Shown: positions 44,698 to 54,105 of the stretch, piece by piece
Position numbering within the stretch: the stretch's first letter is position 1
Layout of the letters: the number at the start of each line of letters is the position of its first letter
Assembly: GCF_028682475.1 (NCBI RefSeq)
Contig: NZ_JANHLE010000003.1
Span: forward strand, 186,001 to 250,000
Source of the DNA: Pseudomonas putida
GTDB taxonomy: Bacteria > Pseudomonadota > Gammaproteobacteria > Pseudomonadales > Pseudomonadaceae
DNA length: 64,000 nt
Direction of reading: 5' to 3'
Program-made: the position numbers and the translations under genes
Notes under the pieces: model-generated
The model's input: only the letters and a program-made list of their open reading frames with translations
What the model was told of the DNA's origin: nothing
Databases searched by the model: none

Positions 44698-45612
44698 ATG
44701 AACCGTAACGACTTGCGTCGCGTCGACCTGAACCTGCTGATCGTCTTCGAGACGTTGATGCACGAACGTAGCGTGACCCGCGCCGCCGAAAAGCTGTTTC
44801 TCGGCCAGCCGGCGATCAGCGCCGCGCTGTCGCGTCTGCGCAGTCTGTTTGACGACCCTTTGTTCGTGCGTACCGGCCGCAGCATGGAACCCTCGGCGCG
44901 CGCCGTGGAAATCTTCGCCCTGCTGTCCCCGGCCCTGGACTCGATCTCCACTGCAGTCAGCCGCGCCGCCGACTTCGACCCGGCCACCAGTACCGCGGTG
45001 TTCCGCATCGGCCTGTCGGACGACGCCGAATTCGCCTTGCTGCCGCAGTTGCTCAAACGCATACGCGCCGAAGCACCGGGCGTGGTCCTGGTAGTGCGCC
45101 GGGTCAACTACCTGTTGATGCCGGCCTTGCTGGCCAGTGGCGAGATCTCGGTGGGTGTGAGCTGGACCAGCGACCTGCCCGCCAACGCCAAGCGCAAAGT
45201 GCTGCGCCGCAGCAAACCCAAGGTGCTACGCGCCGACAGCATGCCGGGCAGCCTCAGCCTCGACGACTTCTGCGCCCGCCCCCATGCCCTGGTGTCCTTT
45301 GCCGGCGACCTGGGTGGGTTTATGGACGAAATCCTGGAAAAGCTCGGGCGCAAACGTCATGTGGTGCTGGCGGTGCCGCAGTTCAACGGGCTGGGGAGCC
45401 TGCTGACCGGCACCGACATTCTTGCCACTGTGCCTGACTATACCGCCGAAGTGCTGACCGCTGCTGGCGGTTTGCGGGCCGAGGATCCGCCGCTTGAAGT
45501 GCAGAGTTTTGAACTGCACATGGCCTGGCGAGGGTCGCAGGACAATGATCCGGGTGAGCGCTGGTTGCGGTCGCGGATTCAGATGTTCTTTGGGGACCCG
45601 GATAGCCTTTAG
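44698..45612 (+). CDS. LysR-family transcription regulator
   Basis: 304 residues. N-terminal helix-turn-helix (RVDLNLLIVFETLMHERSVT; AAEKLFLGQPAISAALSRLR) of the NodD/LeuO-like subgroup, then the effector domain. Divergent from the quinone oxidoreductase over 199 bases and probably its regulator (inference from position). No strong inverted repeat was found in the gap. Confidence 0.9.
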   Translation: MNRNDLRRVDLNLLIVFETLMHERSVTRAAEKLFLGQPAISAALSRLRSLFDDPLFVRTGRSMEPSARAVEIFALLSPALDSISTAVSRAADFDPATSTAVFRIGLSDDAEFALLPQLLKRIRAEAPGVVLVVRRVNYLLMPALLASGEISVGVSWTSDLPANAKRKVLRRSKPKVLRADSMPGSLSLDDFCARPHALVSFAGDLGGFMDEILEKLGRKRHVVLAVPQFNGLGSLLTGTDILATVPDYTAEVLTAAGGLRAEDPPLEVQSFELHMAWRGSQDNDPGERWLRSRIQMFFGDPDSL

Positions 45613-45907
45613 GGAACGTTGAACGGAAGGGCAAAAGACAGTGCACTGCGAAGGGCCGGGCTTGATACCGTTCATTCTTGATCAGCAGCTGTGGGCAGAG
45701 CACCTCCGCGATCTGCGCCCGTTCGTGGCTGAGGCCTCTGCTTGATCTGCATCTTTCAAGATCCCGCAGCAGCAGCAGGAGCAGCTCCAGCGCCGTGATT
45801 GCCTGAGCCAGGCGCGTTTCACCGTCTTCTGCCTCAGCGATCCAGACCGCCGCTTCTGCCAAGGATCTGTGGCTCCAGCGCCATCTCCAGACAGGCCCGA
45901 CAGCGCT
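45613..45907. other. Gap without a confident gene
   Basis: 295 bases between a LysR gene and a convergent SDR gene. A minus-strand frame starting at a TTG near 45862 reads a leucine-rich helix (ALELLLLLLRDLERC) and could be a remnant of a small Pseudomonas protein, but it has no ribosome site and runs into the LysR gene, so it is not called. Confidence 0.4.
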
Positions 45908-46627
45908 TTAAAAGCGCTCGTCCAGGATCGCCGGCAGGGTCAGCTCCCTGACAAAACTGGCCGACGACAGGCTCACGGCCATGCGCACCACCTGGACCAC
46001 ATCGTGTACCGGGATCAACTGCCCCTCACCCCGCAGCTCAGCCACCTCGCGCGGGACAGCCAGGGCGTCATCGGTGTTCAAATAACCCAGGTTCAGGCAG
46101 GTCACGCCCAGATTCTGCTGGCGATAACCCTCCCGCAAGGCATCGGCAATACCGCGCAGGGCAAACTTCGAAGCGCCGAAAGTGACTTCCGGACGCCCGC
46201 TCCGACTAAGCCCTGAAGTTGACCCGGTGAGAATGATGCGCGGACGGGCGCTTTGCAGCAGGGTCGGCAGCAGGCACTTGATGACCAGCAGGGTCGCGGT
46301 GATGTTGCAGCTGACAATGGCTTCGATCTGCTCCTCGTCATCCTCGAGAAAGTCATAGTCGGGGCTGAAAGCACGCTGTTCCCAGATCCCCAGGTTGTAG
46401 ATCAAGGTGTCCAGCCCCTGTTCAGCCACCGCCTGCTCCAGCTGCTGCGCGGCTTGCCGGGGCTGGCTCAGGTCGGCCGCCAACCATTGAACCTGCACGC
46501 CGGGTTGCGCGCAGAGCCCTTCAGGCTTGCTGCGCGACACACCGATCAGGCTGTCGCCGGCCTCCCCCAATCCCTCGATCAACGCCTTGCCCAAGCCTTT
46601 GCTGGCACCTACCACCATGGTTCTCAT
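45908..46627 (-). CDS. Short-chain dehydrogenase-like protein, catalytic Tyr replaced by Phe
   Basis: 239 residues, Rossmann fold with GASKGLGKALIEGL nucleotide loop and a modified NNAG (YNLGIW). The active-site Ser is present (LTGSTSG), and Lys is in place, but the YxxxK motif reads FGASK, so the catalytic Tyr is Phe. Classical reduction is therefore doubtful; the protein may bind a nucleotide as a sensor or use another mechanism. ATG 46627 has AGGAG upstream. It stands alone. Confidence 0.87.
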   Translation of the reverse strand: MRTMVVGASKGLGKALIEGLGEAGDSLIGVSRSKPEGLCAQPGVQVQWLAADLSQPRQAAQQLEQAVAEQGLDTLIYNLGIWEQRAFSPDYDFLEDDEEQIEAIVSCNITATLLVIKCLLPTLLQSARPRIILTGSTSGLSRSGRPEVTFGASKFALRGIADALREGYRQQNLGVTCLNLGYLNTDDALAVPREVAELRGEGQLIPVHDVVQVVRMAVSLSSASFVRELTLPAILDERF

Positions 46628-46730
46628 CGCCTGTCTCCTGACGTGGCTTGCTGTTTGAGGCGGACATGCCAGCAGAACGATGAGGGCTTGGCAAAGCGTC
46701 GACTGTATCCGGATGTGTAGCTGCTAGCCG

Positions 46731-47615
46731 CTATGCCAGATAGCGCCGGAACCACGCCAGGGTCCGCTCCCAGGCCAGCTTCGCCGCCGCTTCGTCGTAG
46801 CGCGGCGTGGTGTCGTTGTGAAAGCCGTGATTGGCGCCGGGATAGAAATAGGCCTCGAAGGTCTTGCCCGTGGCCTTCAGCGCCCGTTCATAGGCTGGCC
46901 AGCCCTCATTGATGCGAGTATCCAGCTCGCCGTAATGCAACAACAATGGCGCTTTGATCTTGGCAACGTCCTTGGCATCCGGTTGACGGCCATAGAACGA
47001 CACCGCCGCGCCCAGCTCCGGATAAGCCACCGCCGCTGCGTTGGCGACACCGCCGCCGTAGCAGAAGCCGGTGATGCCGACTTTGCCGGTGGTGTGGTCG
47101 TTTTTCATCAACCACTCGATGGCGGCGAAGAAATCGTTCATGAGCTTTTCCGGGTCTACCTTTTCCTGCAGCGCGCGGCCCTTGTCATCATCGCCCGGAT
47201 AACCACCCACCGAGCTCAGGCCGTCGGGCGCCAAGGCAACGAAACCGGCCTTGGCCAGGCGCCGGGCGACATCTTCAATGTAGGGGTTCAGGCCGCGGTT
47301 CTCGTGGACCACCACCACCCCCGGCGCCTTGCCCACCTTGGCCGGGCGCACCAGATAACCACGCACCGAACCATGCCCTTTGGGCGAAGGGTAAGTGACA
47401 TATTCGGCGATGATGTCCGGATCATTGGCCGCCACTTGCTCGGCCAGCGCGTAGTTGGGGCTCAAGGAAGCCAGCAAGGCACTGGCCGTCATCCCGGCCA
47501 GGGTGAAGGCCGCGGCGCGGTCGAGAAACTCGCGGCGGTTGATCTGGCCGTGGGCGTAGTAGTCGTACAGTTCGAGCAGTTCAGGGGCAAAGTCTTTGGC
47601 AGTCAGACGTTCCAT
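46731..47615 (-). CDS. Dienelactone hydrolase family protein, Tat-exported
   Basis: Alpha/beta hydrolase with Cys nucleophile, 294 residues if started at ATG 47615 ([12 protein letters not shown]); an ATG at 47663 would add 16 residues and neither has a good ribosome site. A twin-arginine signal is visible: RREFLDRAA followed by a hydrophobic stretch ([15 protein letters not shown]) and ALA, so the protein is probably periplasmic after an unusually long N-region. Catalytic residues: Cys in GFCYGGG, Asp in GELDTRI, His in [28 protein letters not shown] matches the family. Substrate unknown; ring-cleavage lactones are the family precedent. Confidence 0.88.
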   Translation of the reverse strand: MERLTAKDFAPELLELYDYYAHGQINRREFLDRAAAFTLAGMTASALLASLSPNYALAEQVAANDPDIIAEYVTYPSPKGHGSVRGYLVRPAKVGKAPGVVVVHENRGLNPYIEDVARRLAKAGFVALAPDGLSSVGGYPGDDDKGRALQEKVDPEKLMNDFFAAIEWLMKNDHTTGKVGITGFCYGGGVANAAAVAYPELGAAVSFYGRQPDAKDVAKIKAPLLLHYGELDTRINEGWPAYERALKATGKTFEAYFYPGANHGFHNDTTPRYDEAAAKLAWERTLAWFRRYLA

Positions 47616-47681
47616 GGGCGCATGCTCTGTGAAGTGAGTCAGGGGCACGAAGGTCTGATTCATTAAAGCAGGCTTGCCGGA

Positions 47682-48614
47682 TCATGGCTGGGAGGGTGAA
47701 GTCTGCGTGTCGTCGGTATGAAGCAGGAAATCGATCATGGCCCTGACCCGCGACGGTACATGCCGGGCATGGGGATAGATGAGCATGAACGGTCGCGAGG
47801 CGCCGCCGAAATCGCTGAGCACTTCCACCAGTTGCCCGCTGTCCAGTTCCTGTTGCACGGTGAAACGATAGGCCTGCATCAGCCCGGCACCGCTTTTCAC
47901 CAGGGTGACGGTTGCCAGGAAGTCTTCCAGGCAGGTGTAGCTGCCTGAGGTTTGCACCTCCGTCGGTTTACCGTCAATGCGAAACGACCAGGTGCTGGCA
48001 CGTCCGCTGCTGGGCAGTTCGAACTGGATGCATTCATGCTCGAGCAAGTCCTGCGGCGTTCCTGGCGTCCCCGCACGGCGCAGGTAGTCGGGCGTCGCCA
48101 CCACCACCAGCTCGGCATCCTCCAGGCGGCGGGCGATCAGGTTCGAGTCGGCAGGTTCGCGCCCGCGGATCGCCAGGTCATAGCCTTCATCGGCAAAGTC
48201 GATGTTGCGGTTGCTGACGTGCACGTCAATCCGCACCTGCGGATAGCGTTGACGAAACAACGGCAGGCGCGGCAGCAGACGGTAATGGGCGTAGGGTGTC
48301 GGCATGCTGATGCGCAACAAGCCGGACGGCACCACCTGCGAGCCGCTGACTTCGCGTTCGGCATCGACCAGTTGCGTCAACGCCTGACGGCACTGTTCAT
48401 AGTAACGACGCCCACCGTCGGTCAGGCGCATCTGGCGGGTGGTACGCACGAACAACCGTACCCCCAGCCGCTCTTCCAGGCGCGCCACCGAGCGGCTCAC
48501 CGCCGCCGGGGTGATCCCGGCCTGGGTGGCAGCACCGGTGAAACTGCTGGTTTCAGCCGCCAGACAGAACAGCTCGATGCTGCCCAGTTGAAGATCATCG
48601 AAAATGCGCGTCAT
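47682..48614 (-). CDS. LysR-family regulator
   Basis: 310 residues. HTH LFCLAAETSSFTGAATQAGI and TPAAVSRSVARLEERLG, then the effector-binding domain typical of the DsdC/AaeR-like branch (VSNRNIDFADEGYDLAIRGR, LIARRLEDAELVVVATPDYL). Divergent from the SDR/tautomerase pair, 127 bases away, and likely its regulator. Confidence 0.9.
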   Translation of the reverse strand: MTRIFDDLQLGSIELFCLAAETSSFTGAATQAGITPAAVSRSVARLEERLGVRLFVRTTRQMRLTDGGRRYYEQCRQALTQLVDAEREVSGSQVVPSGLLRISMPTPYAHYRLLPRLPLFRQRYPQVRIDVHVSNRNIDFADEGYDLAIRGREPADSNLIARRLEDAELVVVATPDYLRRAGTPGTPQDLLEHECIQFELPSSGRASTWSFRIDGKPTEVQTSGSYTCLEDFLATVTLVKSGAGLMQAYRFTVQQELDSGQLVEVLSDFGGASRPFMLIYPHARHVPSRVRAMIDFLLHTDDTQTSPSQP

Positions 48615-48741
48615 GGCTGCCAGATTAGTTACATGGTGTATCTATTCAAGTTCCATGCGCACCATTTTTCAAGTGTTGCTTGCCAATTACAGTGAACTCC
48701 ACCTACCGGGTCTACCGCCCGGCCCTTTGGAGACATCGATT

Positions 48742-49482
48742 ATGCAAACCAGCAAAACCGTCATCGTCACCGGCGCGTCCAGCGGCCTGGGTTTCGCCAT
48801 CGCCAAGGCCTACCTTGAGCGCGGCGACAATGTAGTCGGCAACGCCCGCACCTTGCCGCGCTTGCAGGAAGCCGCAGCGAAACTGGGCAATCCCGCGAAT
48901 TTCCTTCTGGTGGAAGGCGACATTTCCCAGCCGCAAACGGCTGAAAGGCTGTTCGCCCAGGCCATTGAAGCCTTCGGCAAGGTCGACCTGCTGGTCAACA
49001 ACGCCGGCATCTTTATCGCCAAGCCGGTGGCCGAGTACACCCCGGCTGATATCGAGGCCATCGTCGACACCAACCTCAAAGGTTTCGTCTACCCTGCCCA
49101 GGTGGCCGCACGGCACATGACCCAAAACGGCAGCGGGCAGATCATCGCCATCACCGCTTCCATCGCCCTGCAACCCAATACCAAGGTGCCAGCGCTGCTG
49201 CCGGTACTGATCAAGGGTGGTCTGAACCAGGCGGTACGCGCTCTGGCGCTGGAACTGGCGTCTGCGCAGGTACAGGTCAATGGCGTGGCGCCGGGGATCA
49301 TTGATACCCCACTGCATGGCGATGATCCGCAGGTGCGCAACGCGCTCAAGGCCCTGGCCCCGACCGGACAGATCGGTACGCCTCAGGACGTTGTCGATGC
49401 GGTGCTGTACCTGAGCGACTCGCGTTTCGTCACCGGGACGGTCATTGCCGTGGATGGTGGCTCGTCTACAGGTGTCTGGTAA
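48742..49482 (+). CDS. Short-chain dehydrogenase-like protein, catalytic Tyr missing
   Basis: 246 residues. NAD(P) loop TGASSGLGFAIAKAYLERGD, NNAGIF and the C-terminal PGIIDTPLHG and TGTVIAVDGGSS are classical. The active-site region reads ITASIALQPNTKVPALLP then VLIKGGLNQAV: the Lys is present but the position four before it is Pro, so the YxxxK Tyr is missing. ATG 48742 follows GGAG at nine bases. A tautomerase gene starts 20 bases after the stop, and both are divergent from a LysR gene, suggesting a small induced catabolic or detoxification unit. Confidence 0.88.
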   Translation: MQTSKTVIVTGASSGLGFAIAKAYLERGDNVVGNARTLPRLQEAAAKLGNPANFLLVEGDISQPQTAERLFAQAIEAFGKVDLLVNNAGIFIAKPVAEYTPADIEAIVDTNLKGFVYPAQVAARHMTQNGSGQIIAITASIALQPNTKVPALLPVLIKGGLNQAVRALALELASAQVQVNGVAPGIIDTPLHGDDPQVRNALKALAPTGQIGTPQDVVDAVLYLSDSRFVTGTVIAVDGGSSTGVW

Positions 49483-49502
49483 TCAATCGGAGGAAAACAG
49501 TC

Positions 49503-49718
49503 ATGCCCTATGTTCATATTCGGGTCACCCAGGAAGGCGTCAGCGCCGAGCAAAAGCGCGCACTGATCGAAGGAACCACCGAGCTGTTGTTTCAGGTGTT
49601 GAACAAACCACCGGCCTCGACCTTTGTGGTCATCGAAGAGGTACCGACCGACAATTGGGGCGTAGGCGGTGAGACGGTGACGGCCCTGCGCAAGCGAGAG
49701 CAACAGCGGTCGAGCTGA
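49503..49718 (+). CDS. 4-oxalocrotonate tautomerase-like protein
   Basis: 71 residues. Pro follows the initiator Met (MPYVHIRV), the catalytic N-terminal Pro of the family; the C-terminal half has VIEEVPTDNWGVGGETV, typical of 4-OT-like tautomerases. AATCGGAGGAAAACAGTC precedes the ATG. Forms an operon with the SDR gene. Reaction probably keto-enol tautomerisation; the substrate is unknown. Confidence 0.9.
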   Translation: MPYVHIRVTQEGVSAEQKRALIEGTTELLFQVLNKPPASTFVVIEEVPTDNWGVGGETVTALRKREQQRSS

Positions 49719-49817
49719 TCGGCGCCATTTCAGCGGGCGCACACAAGCCGATGGAACTCCCACCCCTGCGGCCTTTCCCAATGCTAAGGAAATCTGGAAA
49801 AGCCGCAGGACACCGCC

Positions 49818-52328
49818 ATGGCCAAGCCGTTGCAGGAGTACGCGCACAAGCGCAATTTCGACGCCACCCCGGAACCCGCCGGCCAGCACGCCCGTGGCAA
49901 GCAGCCCGCGCATGCGTTGCAGTACTGCATCCAGAAACACGACGCCAGCCACCTGCATTATGACTTTCGCCTGGAGCTGGACGGCACCCTGAAAAGCTGG
50001 GCGATCCCCAAAGGGCCGTCGCTCGATCCCAAGGTCCGGCGCCTGGCCGTGCATGTTGAAGACCACCCGCTGGACTACGCCAGCTTCGAAGGGCATATCC
50101 CCGAAGGCCATTACGGTGCCGGTGACGTGATCGTCTGGGACCGTGGCGTGTGGATTCCCGAGGAAGAGCCGCACAAGGCCTTCGCCAAAGGCAAACTGCG
50201 CTTTCGCCTGCAGGGCGAGAAGCTTTCCGGGATCTGGAACCTGTTTCGCACGCACCTGGCCGGCAAGAAAGAGCAGTGGCTGCTGGTCAAATCCGACGAC
50301 GCACAGGCACGTCCGCAAGCCGACTACGACATCCTCGAGGCCGAACCCGACAGTGTGCTCAGTGAACGCACCCTGATCGAGCGCAAGCACAAACCTGCGG
50401 CAAGTAAAAGCAAAAACCCGAACAGAACGCTCAACGGCGCAAAGCTCACCGCCCTGCCCGCCAGCCTTAAACCCGAACTGGCGACCCTGGTGGAATCGGC
50501 TCCCGAGGGTGACTGGCGCTACGAGGTCAAGTTCGACGGCTACCGTATCCTTGCCCGAATCGAAGACGGCGAGGTGCGCCTGTTCACCCGCAACGGCCAT
50601 GACTGGACGGCCAGACTGCCGAACCAGGCCAAAGCGCTGGGCGAACTCAAGCTGCAATCGGCCTGGCTCGACGGCGAAATGGTGGTGGCCAACGAACACG
50701 GCGTGGCCGACTTCCAGGCGCTGCAAAATGCCTTCGACGAAAGCTGCGATGAGCCGATCATCTACTACCTGTTCGACCTGCCCTTTCTCAATGGCCTGGA
50801 CCTGCGCCCATGCCCGCTGCAACAACGACGTGCGGCACTGGCTGCAGTACTGGAAAAGGCCGATACCGAACGCCTGCGTTTTTCCGCTGATTTCAATCAG
50901 CCGGTCGCGTCGCTGCTCGACAGCGCCTGCAAGATGGGCCTGGAAGGCCTGATCGGCAAACGCCAGGACAGCCCCTACCTCAACCGTCGCAGCAGCGACT
51001 GGATCAAGCTCAAATGCCAGCAGCGCCAGGAATTCGTGATCGTCGGCTATACCGACCCCAAGGGTTCGCGCCAAGCCTTCGGCGCCCTGCTGCTGGCCCT
51101 GCATGACCCGGACAGCGGCGAGCTGCGCTACGCCGGCAACGTCGGCACGGGTTTCACCAGCAGCACACTCAATCAAATCCATCAACGCCTGGCGCCGCTG
51201 CACGTCAGCAAAGCGCAGTTCGGCAAGCCACCCACTGGCGCTGAGGCCAGGGGCGTGCACTGGCTAAAGCCGCAACTGCTGGCCGAAGTTGCCTATGCGC
51301 AGATGACTCGCGAGGGCGTGGTGCGCCATGCGGTGTTTCATGGCCTGCGCGATGACAAACCGGCGCGCTCGATCGGTCTGGAGCAACCCGTGAAAACCCC
51401 GCCCAACACCCCTGCCCTGCACCTTACCCACCCCGAACGTATCGTCGATGCCAGCAGCGGCATCAGCAAGCGCCAGGTGGCCGAATATTACGCCCTGGTC
51501 GCGCCATGGATCCTGCCGCACCTCAAGCGCCGGCCAGTGGCCCTGGTGCGCGCGCCGGATGGTCTGGCCGGTGAACTGTTCTTCCAGAAGAACGCCGCGC
51601 AGCTGAACATCCCCGGCCTGGAAAGCCACGACAAGGCCGAGGCCGGTCAGGCGCTGATGATCATCGACCAGGCTGATACCCTGCTCGGCGCCGTGCAAAT
51701 GAACACGCTTGAACTGCACACCTGGAATGCCACAGCCAAGGACTTCGACAAGCCCGACCGCTTCAACCTTGACCTCGACCCGGACCCGGCGCTGCCGTGG
51801 AAATCGATGCTCGAAGCCACCCAGCTGACCTTGGCTCTGCTCGACGAACTCGGCCTGCAGTGTTTTCTCAAGACCAGTGGCGGCAAGGGCATGCACATCG
51901 TTGTGCCGCTGATCCGCCGCGCGGGCTGGGACGAGGTCAAGGCCTTCACCCAGGCCATCGTCCAGCACCTGGCGGGGCTGTTTCCAGAGCGCTTGTCGGC
52001 GGTGTCCGGGCCGAAGAACCGGGTCGGCAGGATCTTTATCGACTACCTGCGCAACAGCAAGGGCGCGACCACTGTCTGCGCCTACTCGATCAGGGCACGC
52101 GAGGGTTTGCCGGTATCCGTGCCGATTCGCCGTGAAGAGCTGACCGCGCTCAAAGGCGCCAACCAATGGACCCTGAGCAACCTCGGCGAGCGCCTGGCAG
52201 AAGATTCAGACCCTTGGGCCGGCTATGACCAGGTGCGGCAATCGATCAGCAAGGATCTGCGCCGTCGCCTCGGGCTTGAAAACAGCCCTGCGCCCCACCA
52301 CCCTGCCCCCCGGAAATCGAACCGATGA
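49818..52328 (+). CDS. ligD: ATP-dependent DNA ligase D (end joining)
   Basis: Three-domain non-homologous end-joining ligase, 836 residues. N-terminal 3'-phosphoesterase (about 1-185): HDASHLHYDFRLEL with His41, His47, Asp49 and Arg51, then EDHPLDY and EGHYGAGDV. Ligase (about 205-510): adenylated Lys238 in YEVKFDGYRI, LDGEMVV, GLIGKRQDSPY, DWIKLKC. C-terminal primase/polymerase (about 540-820): RRPVALVRAPDGL, DLDPDP metal Asp pair, KTSGGKGMHIVVPL. It works with Ku, encoded 3 kb away on the opposite strand. Its stop overlaps the next start by four bases. Confidence 0.96.
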   Translation: MAKPLQEYAHKRNFDATPEPAGQHARGKQPAHALQYCIQKHDASHLHYDFRLELDGTLKSWAIPKGPSLDPKVRRLAVHVEDHPLDYASFEGHIPEGHYGAGDVIVWDRGVWIPEEEPHKAFAKGKLRFRLQGEKLSGIWNLFRTHLAGKKEQWLLVKSDDAQARPQADYDILEAEPDSVLSERTLIERKHKPAASKSKNPNRTLNGAKLTALPASLKPELATLVESAPEGDWRYEVKFDGYRILARIEDGEVRLFTRNGHDWTARLPNQAKALGELKLQSAWLDGEMVVANEHGVADFQALQNAFDESCDEPIIYYLFDLPFLNGLDLRPCPLQQRRAALAAVLEKADTERLRFSADFNQPVASLLDSACKMGLEGLIGKRQDSPYLNRRSSDWIKLKCQQRQEFVIVGYTDPKGSRQAFGALLLALHDPDSGELRYAGNVGTGFTSSTLNQIHQRLAPLHVSKAQFGKPPTGAEARGVHWLKPQLLAEVAYAQMTREGVVRHAVFHGLRDDKPARSIGLEQPVKTPPNTPALHLTHPERIVDASSGISKRQVAEYYALVAPWILPHLKRRPVALVRAPDGLAGELFFQKNAAQLNIPGLESHDKAEAGQALMIIDQADTLLGAVQMNTLELHTWNATAKDFDKPDRFNLDLDPDPALPWKSMLEATQLTLALLDELGLQCFLKTSGGKGMHIVVPLIRRAGWDEVKAFTQAIVQHLAGLFPERLSAVSGPKNRVGRIFIDYLRNSKGATTVCAYSIRAREGLPVSVPIRREELTALKGANQWTLSNLGERLAEDSDPWAGYDQVRQSISKDLRRRLGLENSPAPHHPAPRKSNR

Positions 52329-53347
52329 ACGCGCCCGCCCCCGTCACCTTCCTGCAGCAATTCGCCCAGCGTCCCCTGGCGCTGAACCTTGACCGTCAGT
52401 TGCAGCGCTGCCTGGAGCAGTGCCGGGAAAGCGGCCTGGACCAGCTGCCGCTGCCCGGTCATGGTCGTACCCTGCAACGCTGGCAGGTGCTGGCCCAGGT
52501 GGCGGGCAGCGACCTGGCACTGGCCAAGCTGTTCGAAGGGCATACCGATGCGCTGGCGATCCTGCATGAGTGCGGCGCCAACCACGTCGACACGGCCGGT
52601 AGCTGGGGCGTATGGGCAGCCGAACCACCAACGGCACGGGTACGGATCGTCGCCCGCGACGGTAATGACGTGCGTTTGCAAGGGCGTAAAGCCTGGTGTT
52701 CCGGTGCCCTGCAGATCGACCATGCGTTGCTCACCGCCTGGGATGAACAGGAGCGCCCTTGCCTGGTGGCGGTGGCCCTGAACCAGCCATCGTTGCGGAT
52801 TTTCAACGAAAACTGGCAAGCAGTGGGCATGGCCAGCACGGCCAGTGTCGATGTCGAGTTCACTGACAGTCCCGCTCAGCTGGTCGGTGGCAGCGGCCAG
52901 TACCTGTCGCGCCCCGGTTTCTGGCATGGCGGTGGCGGTATTGCCGCCTGCTGGTACGGCGCAGCGCAAGCCCTGGGCGGCTATTTGCTTGAGCACTGCA
53001 AAAGCCGTGATGAACCGCATGCCCTGGCGCATCTGGGGGCGGTGGACGCCGCCCTGAGCGGCGCCCGGGCGGCCCTGCGGGAAACCGCCGGCTGGATCGA
53101 CGGTCATCCTGGCAGCACTGCCGAGTGTGAAGTCCGGCGCCTGCGGGGTCAGGTCGAATCAGCCGCGACCACGGTGCTCAAGCACGTGGGCCGGGCGTTG
53201 GGGGCAGTCCCCTTCTGTCGCAACAGCCATTTCGCCCGTCTGAGCACCGACCTGCCGGTGTTCATCCGCCAGAGCCATGCCGAACGCGACCTCGCCGACC
53301 TGGCCCGGCACTTGATCGGTGCCGCCGATCAAGGCTGGCTGCTATGA
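52325..53347 (+). CDS. Acyl-CoA dehydrogenase-like protein
   Basis: 340 residues, shorter than the usual 380-400. The FAD-binding middle domain is recognisable (AAEPPTARVRIVARDGND, KAWCSGALQIDHALLTA, VGMASTASVDVEFTD) and a helical C-terminal domain follows (GGGGIAACWYGAAQALGGYL). No clear catalytic Glu could be assigned. Start overlaps the ligD stop (ATGA), so translation is coupled. Together with the three genes after it, it forms a conserved-looking cluster; it may oxidise a fatty or amino-acyl group on the product, but this is inference. Confidence 0.82.
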   Translation: MNAPAPVTFLQQFAQRPLALNLDRQLQRCLEQCRESGLDQLPLPGHGRTLQRWQVLAQVAGSDLALAKLFEGHTDALAILHECGANHVDTAGSWGVWAAEPPTARVRIVARDGNDVRLQGRKAWCSGALQIDHALLTAWDEQERPCLVAVALNQPSLRIFNENWQAVGMASTASVDVEFTDSPAQLVGGSGQYLSRPGFWHGGGGIAACWYGAAQALGGYLLEHCKSRDEPHALAHLGAVDAALSGARAALRETAGWIDGHPGSTAECEVRRLRGQVESAATTVLKHVGRALGAVPFCRNSHFARLSTDLPVFIRQSHAERDLADLARHLIGAADQGWLL

Positions 53348-54105
53348 CGTCGGCGCCGCAAAATCCGCTCCAGGCGCCCGGCACATCACTGTTGCAATGG
53401 CAGGCCTCGTCCACCTTGCAAGCGGTACCGAGCATCAGCCACGAACACCTTGTTCCTGCGGGCAGCCGCCTGGTGGTGGTCGCCCCGCACCCGGATGACG
53501 AAGTGCTCGGCTGCGCCGGTCTGCTGGCCGCGATGCGTGGCCGCGAAGGAGACCTGCTGCTGGTCTCGGTCAGCGATGGCGAGGCCAGCCACCCTAATTC
53601 CCGGCATTGGAGCAGCGAGCGCCTGCGCCAGCAGCGGCCGCGGGAAAGCGCCGACGCCCTGCGACGCCTGGGCCTGAACATGGCCCAGCTGACCTGGTTG
53701 CGCCTGGGCCTGCCGGACAGCGCCGTGGCCAATCATGAACGCTGGCTGGGCGAGCACCTGATCCCGCTGCTGCACGCCGGCGACCGGGTGCTGACGACCT
53801 GGCGCCTGGACGGCCACTGTGACCATGAAGCGGTGGGCCGCGCCTGTGCCCGCGCTTGCGAAACCGTCGCCGCGCACCTGATCGAAGTGCCGATCTGGGC
53901 GTGGCACTGGGCCCGGCCAAACGATCCGCGCCTACCCTGGCAGCGCGCGCACAAGCTGTACCTCGACCGCGCCGTGCTGGCCCTCAAGCAGCGGGCCATC
54001 GGCGCCCATACCAGCCAACTGCAGGCAGACGGCAAAACCCCTCCGGTACTGGATGGCGAGACCTTGGCGCGCCTGCTGCAACCGTTCGAACTGGTGTTCA
54101 CATGA
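53344..54105 (+). CDS. PIG-L / LmbE family deacetylase
   Basis: 253 residues. Zn-dependent N-deacetylase signature APHPDDEVLGCAG (His49, Asp51, Asp52) and the second metal site GHCDHEAVG. Family members remove acetyl from GlcNAc-lipids, mycothiol or bacillithiol precursors and antibiotics. Start overlaps the previous stop by four bases, and its own stop overlaps the methyltransferase start. Neighbouring glycosyltransferase and methyltransferase suggest an amino-sugar conjugate as substrate (inference). Confidence 0.9.
   Translation: MTSAPQNPLQAPGTSLLQWQASSTLQAVPSISHEHLVPAGSRLVVVAPHPDDEVLGCAGLLAAMRGREGDLLLVSVSDGEASHPNSRHWSSERLRQQRPRESADALRRLGLNMAQLTWLRLGLPDSAVANHERWLGEHLIPLLHAGDRVLTTWRLDGHCDHEAVGRACARACETVAAHLIEVPIWAWHWARPNDPRLPWQRAHKLYLDRAVLALKQRAIGAHTSQLQADGKTPPVLDGETLARLLQPFELVFT

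Noticed and set aside
45383-45862. Minus-strand frame of 159 codons
   Set aside because: Mostly antisense to the LysR gene; only its first part lies in the gap and lacks a ribosome site.
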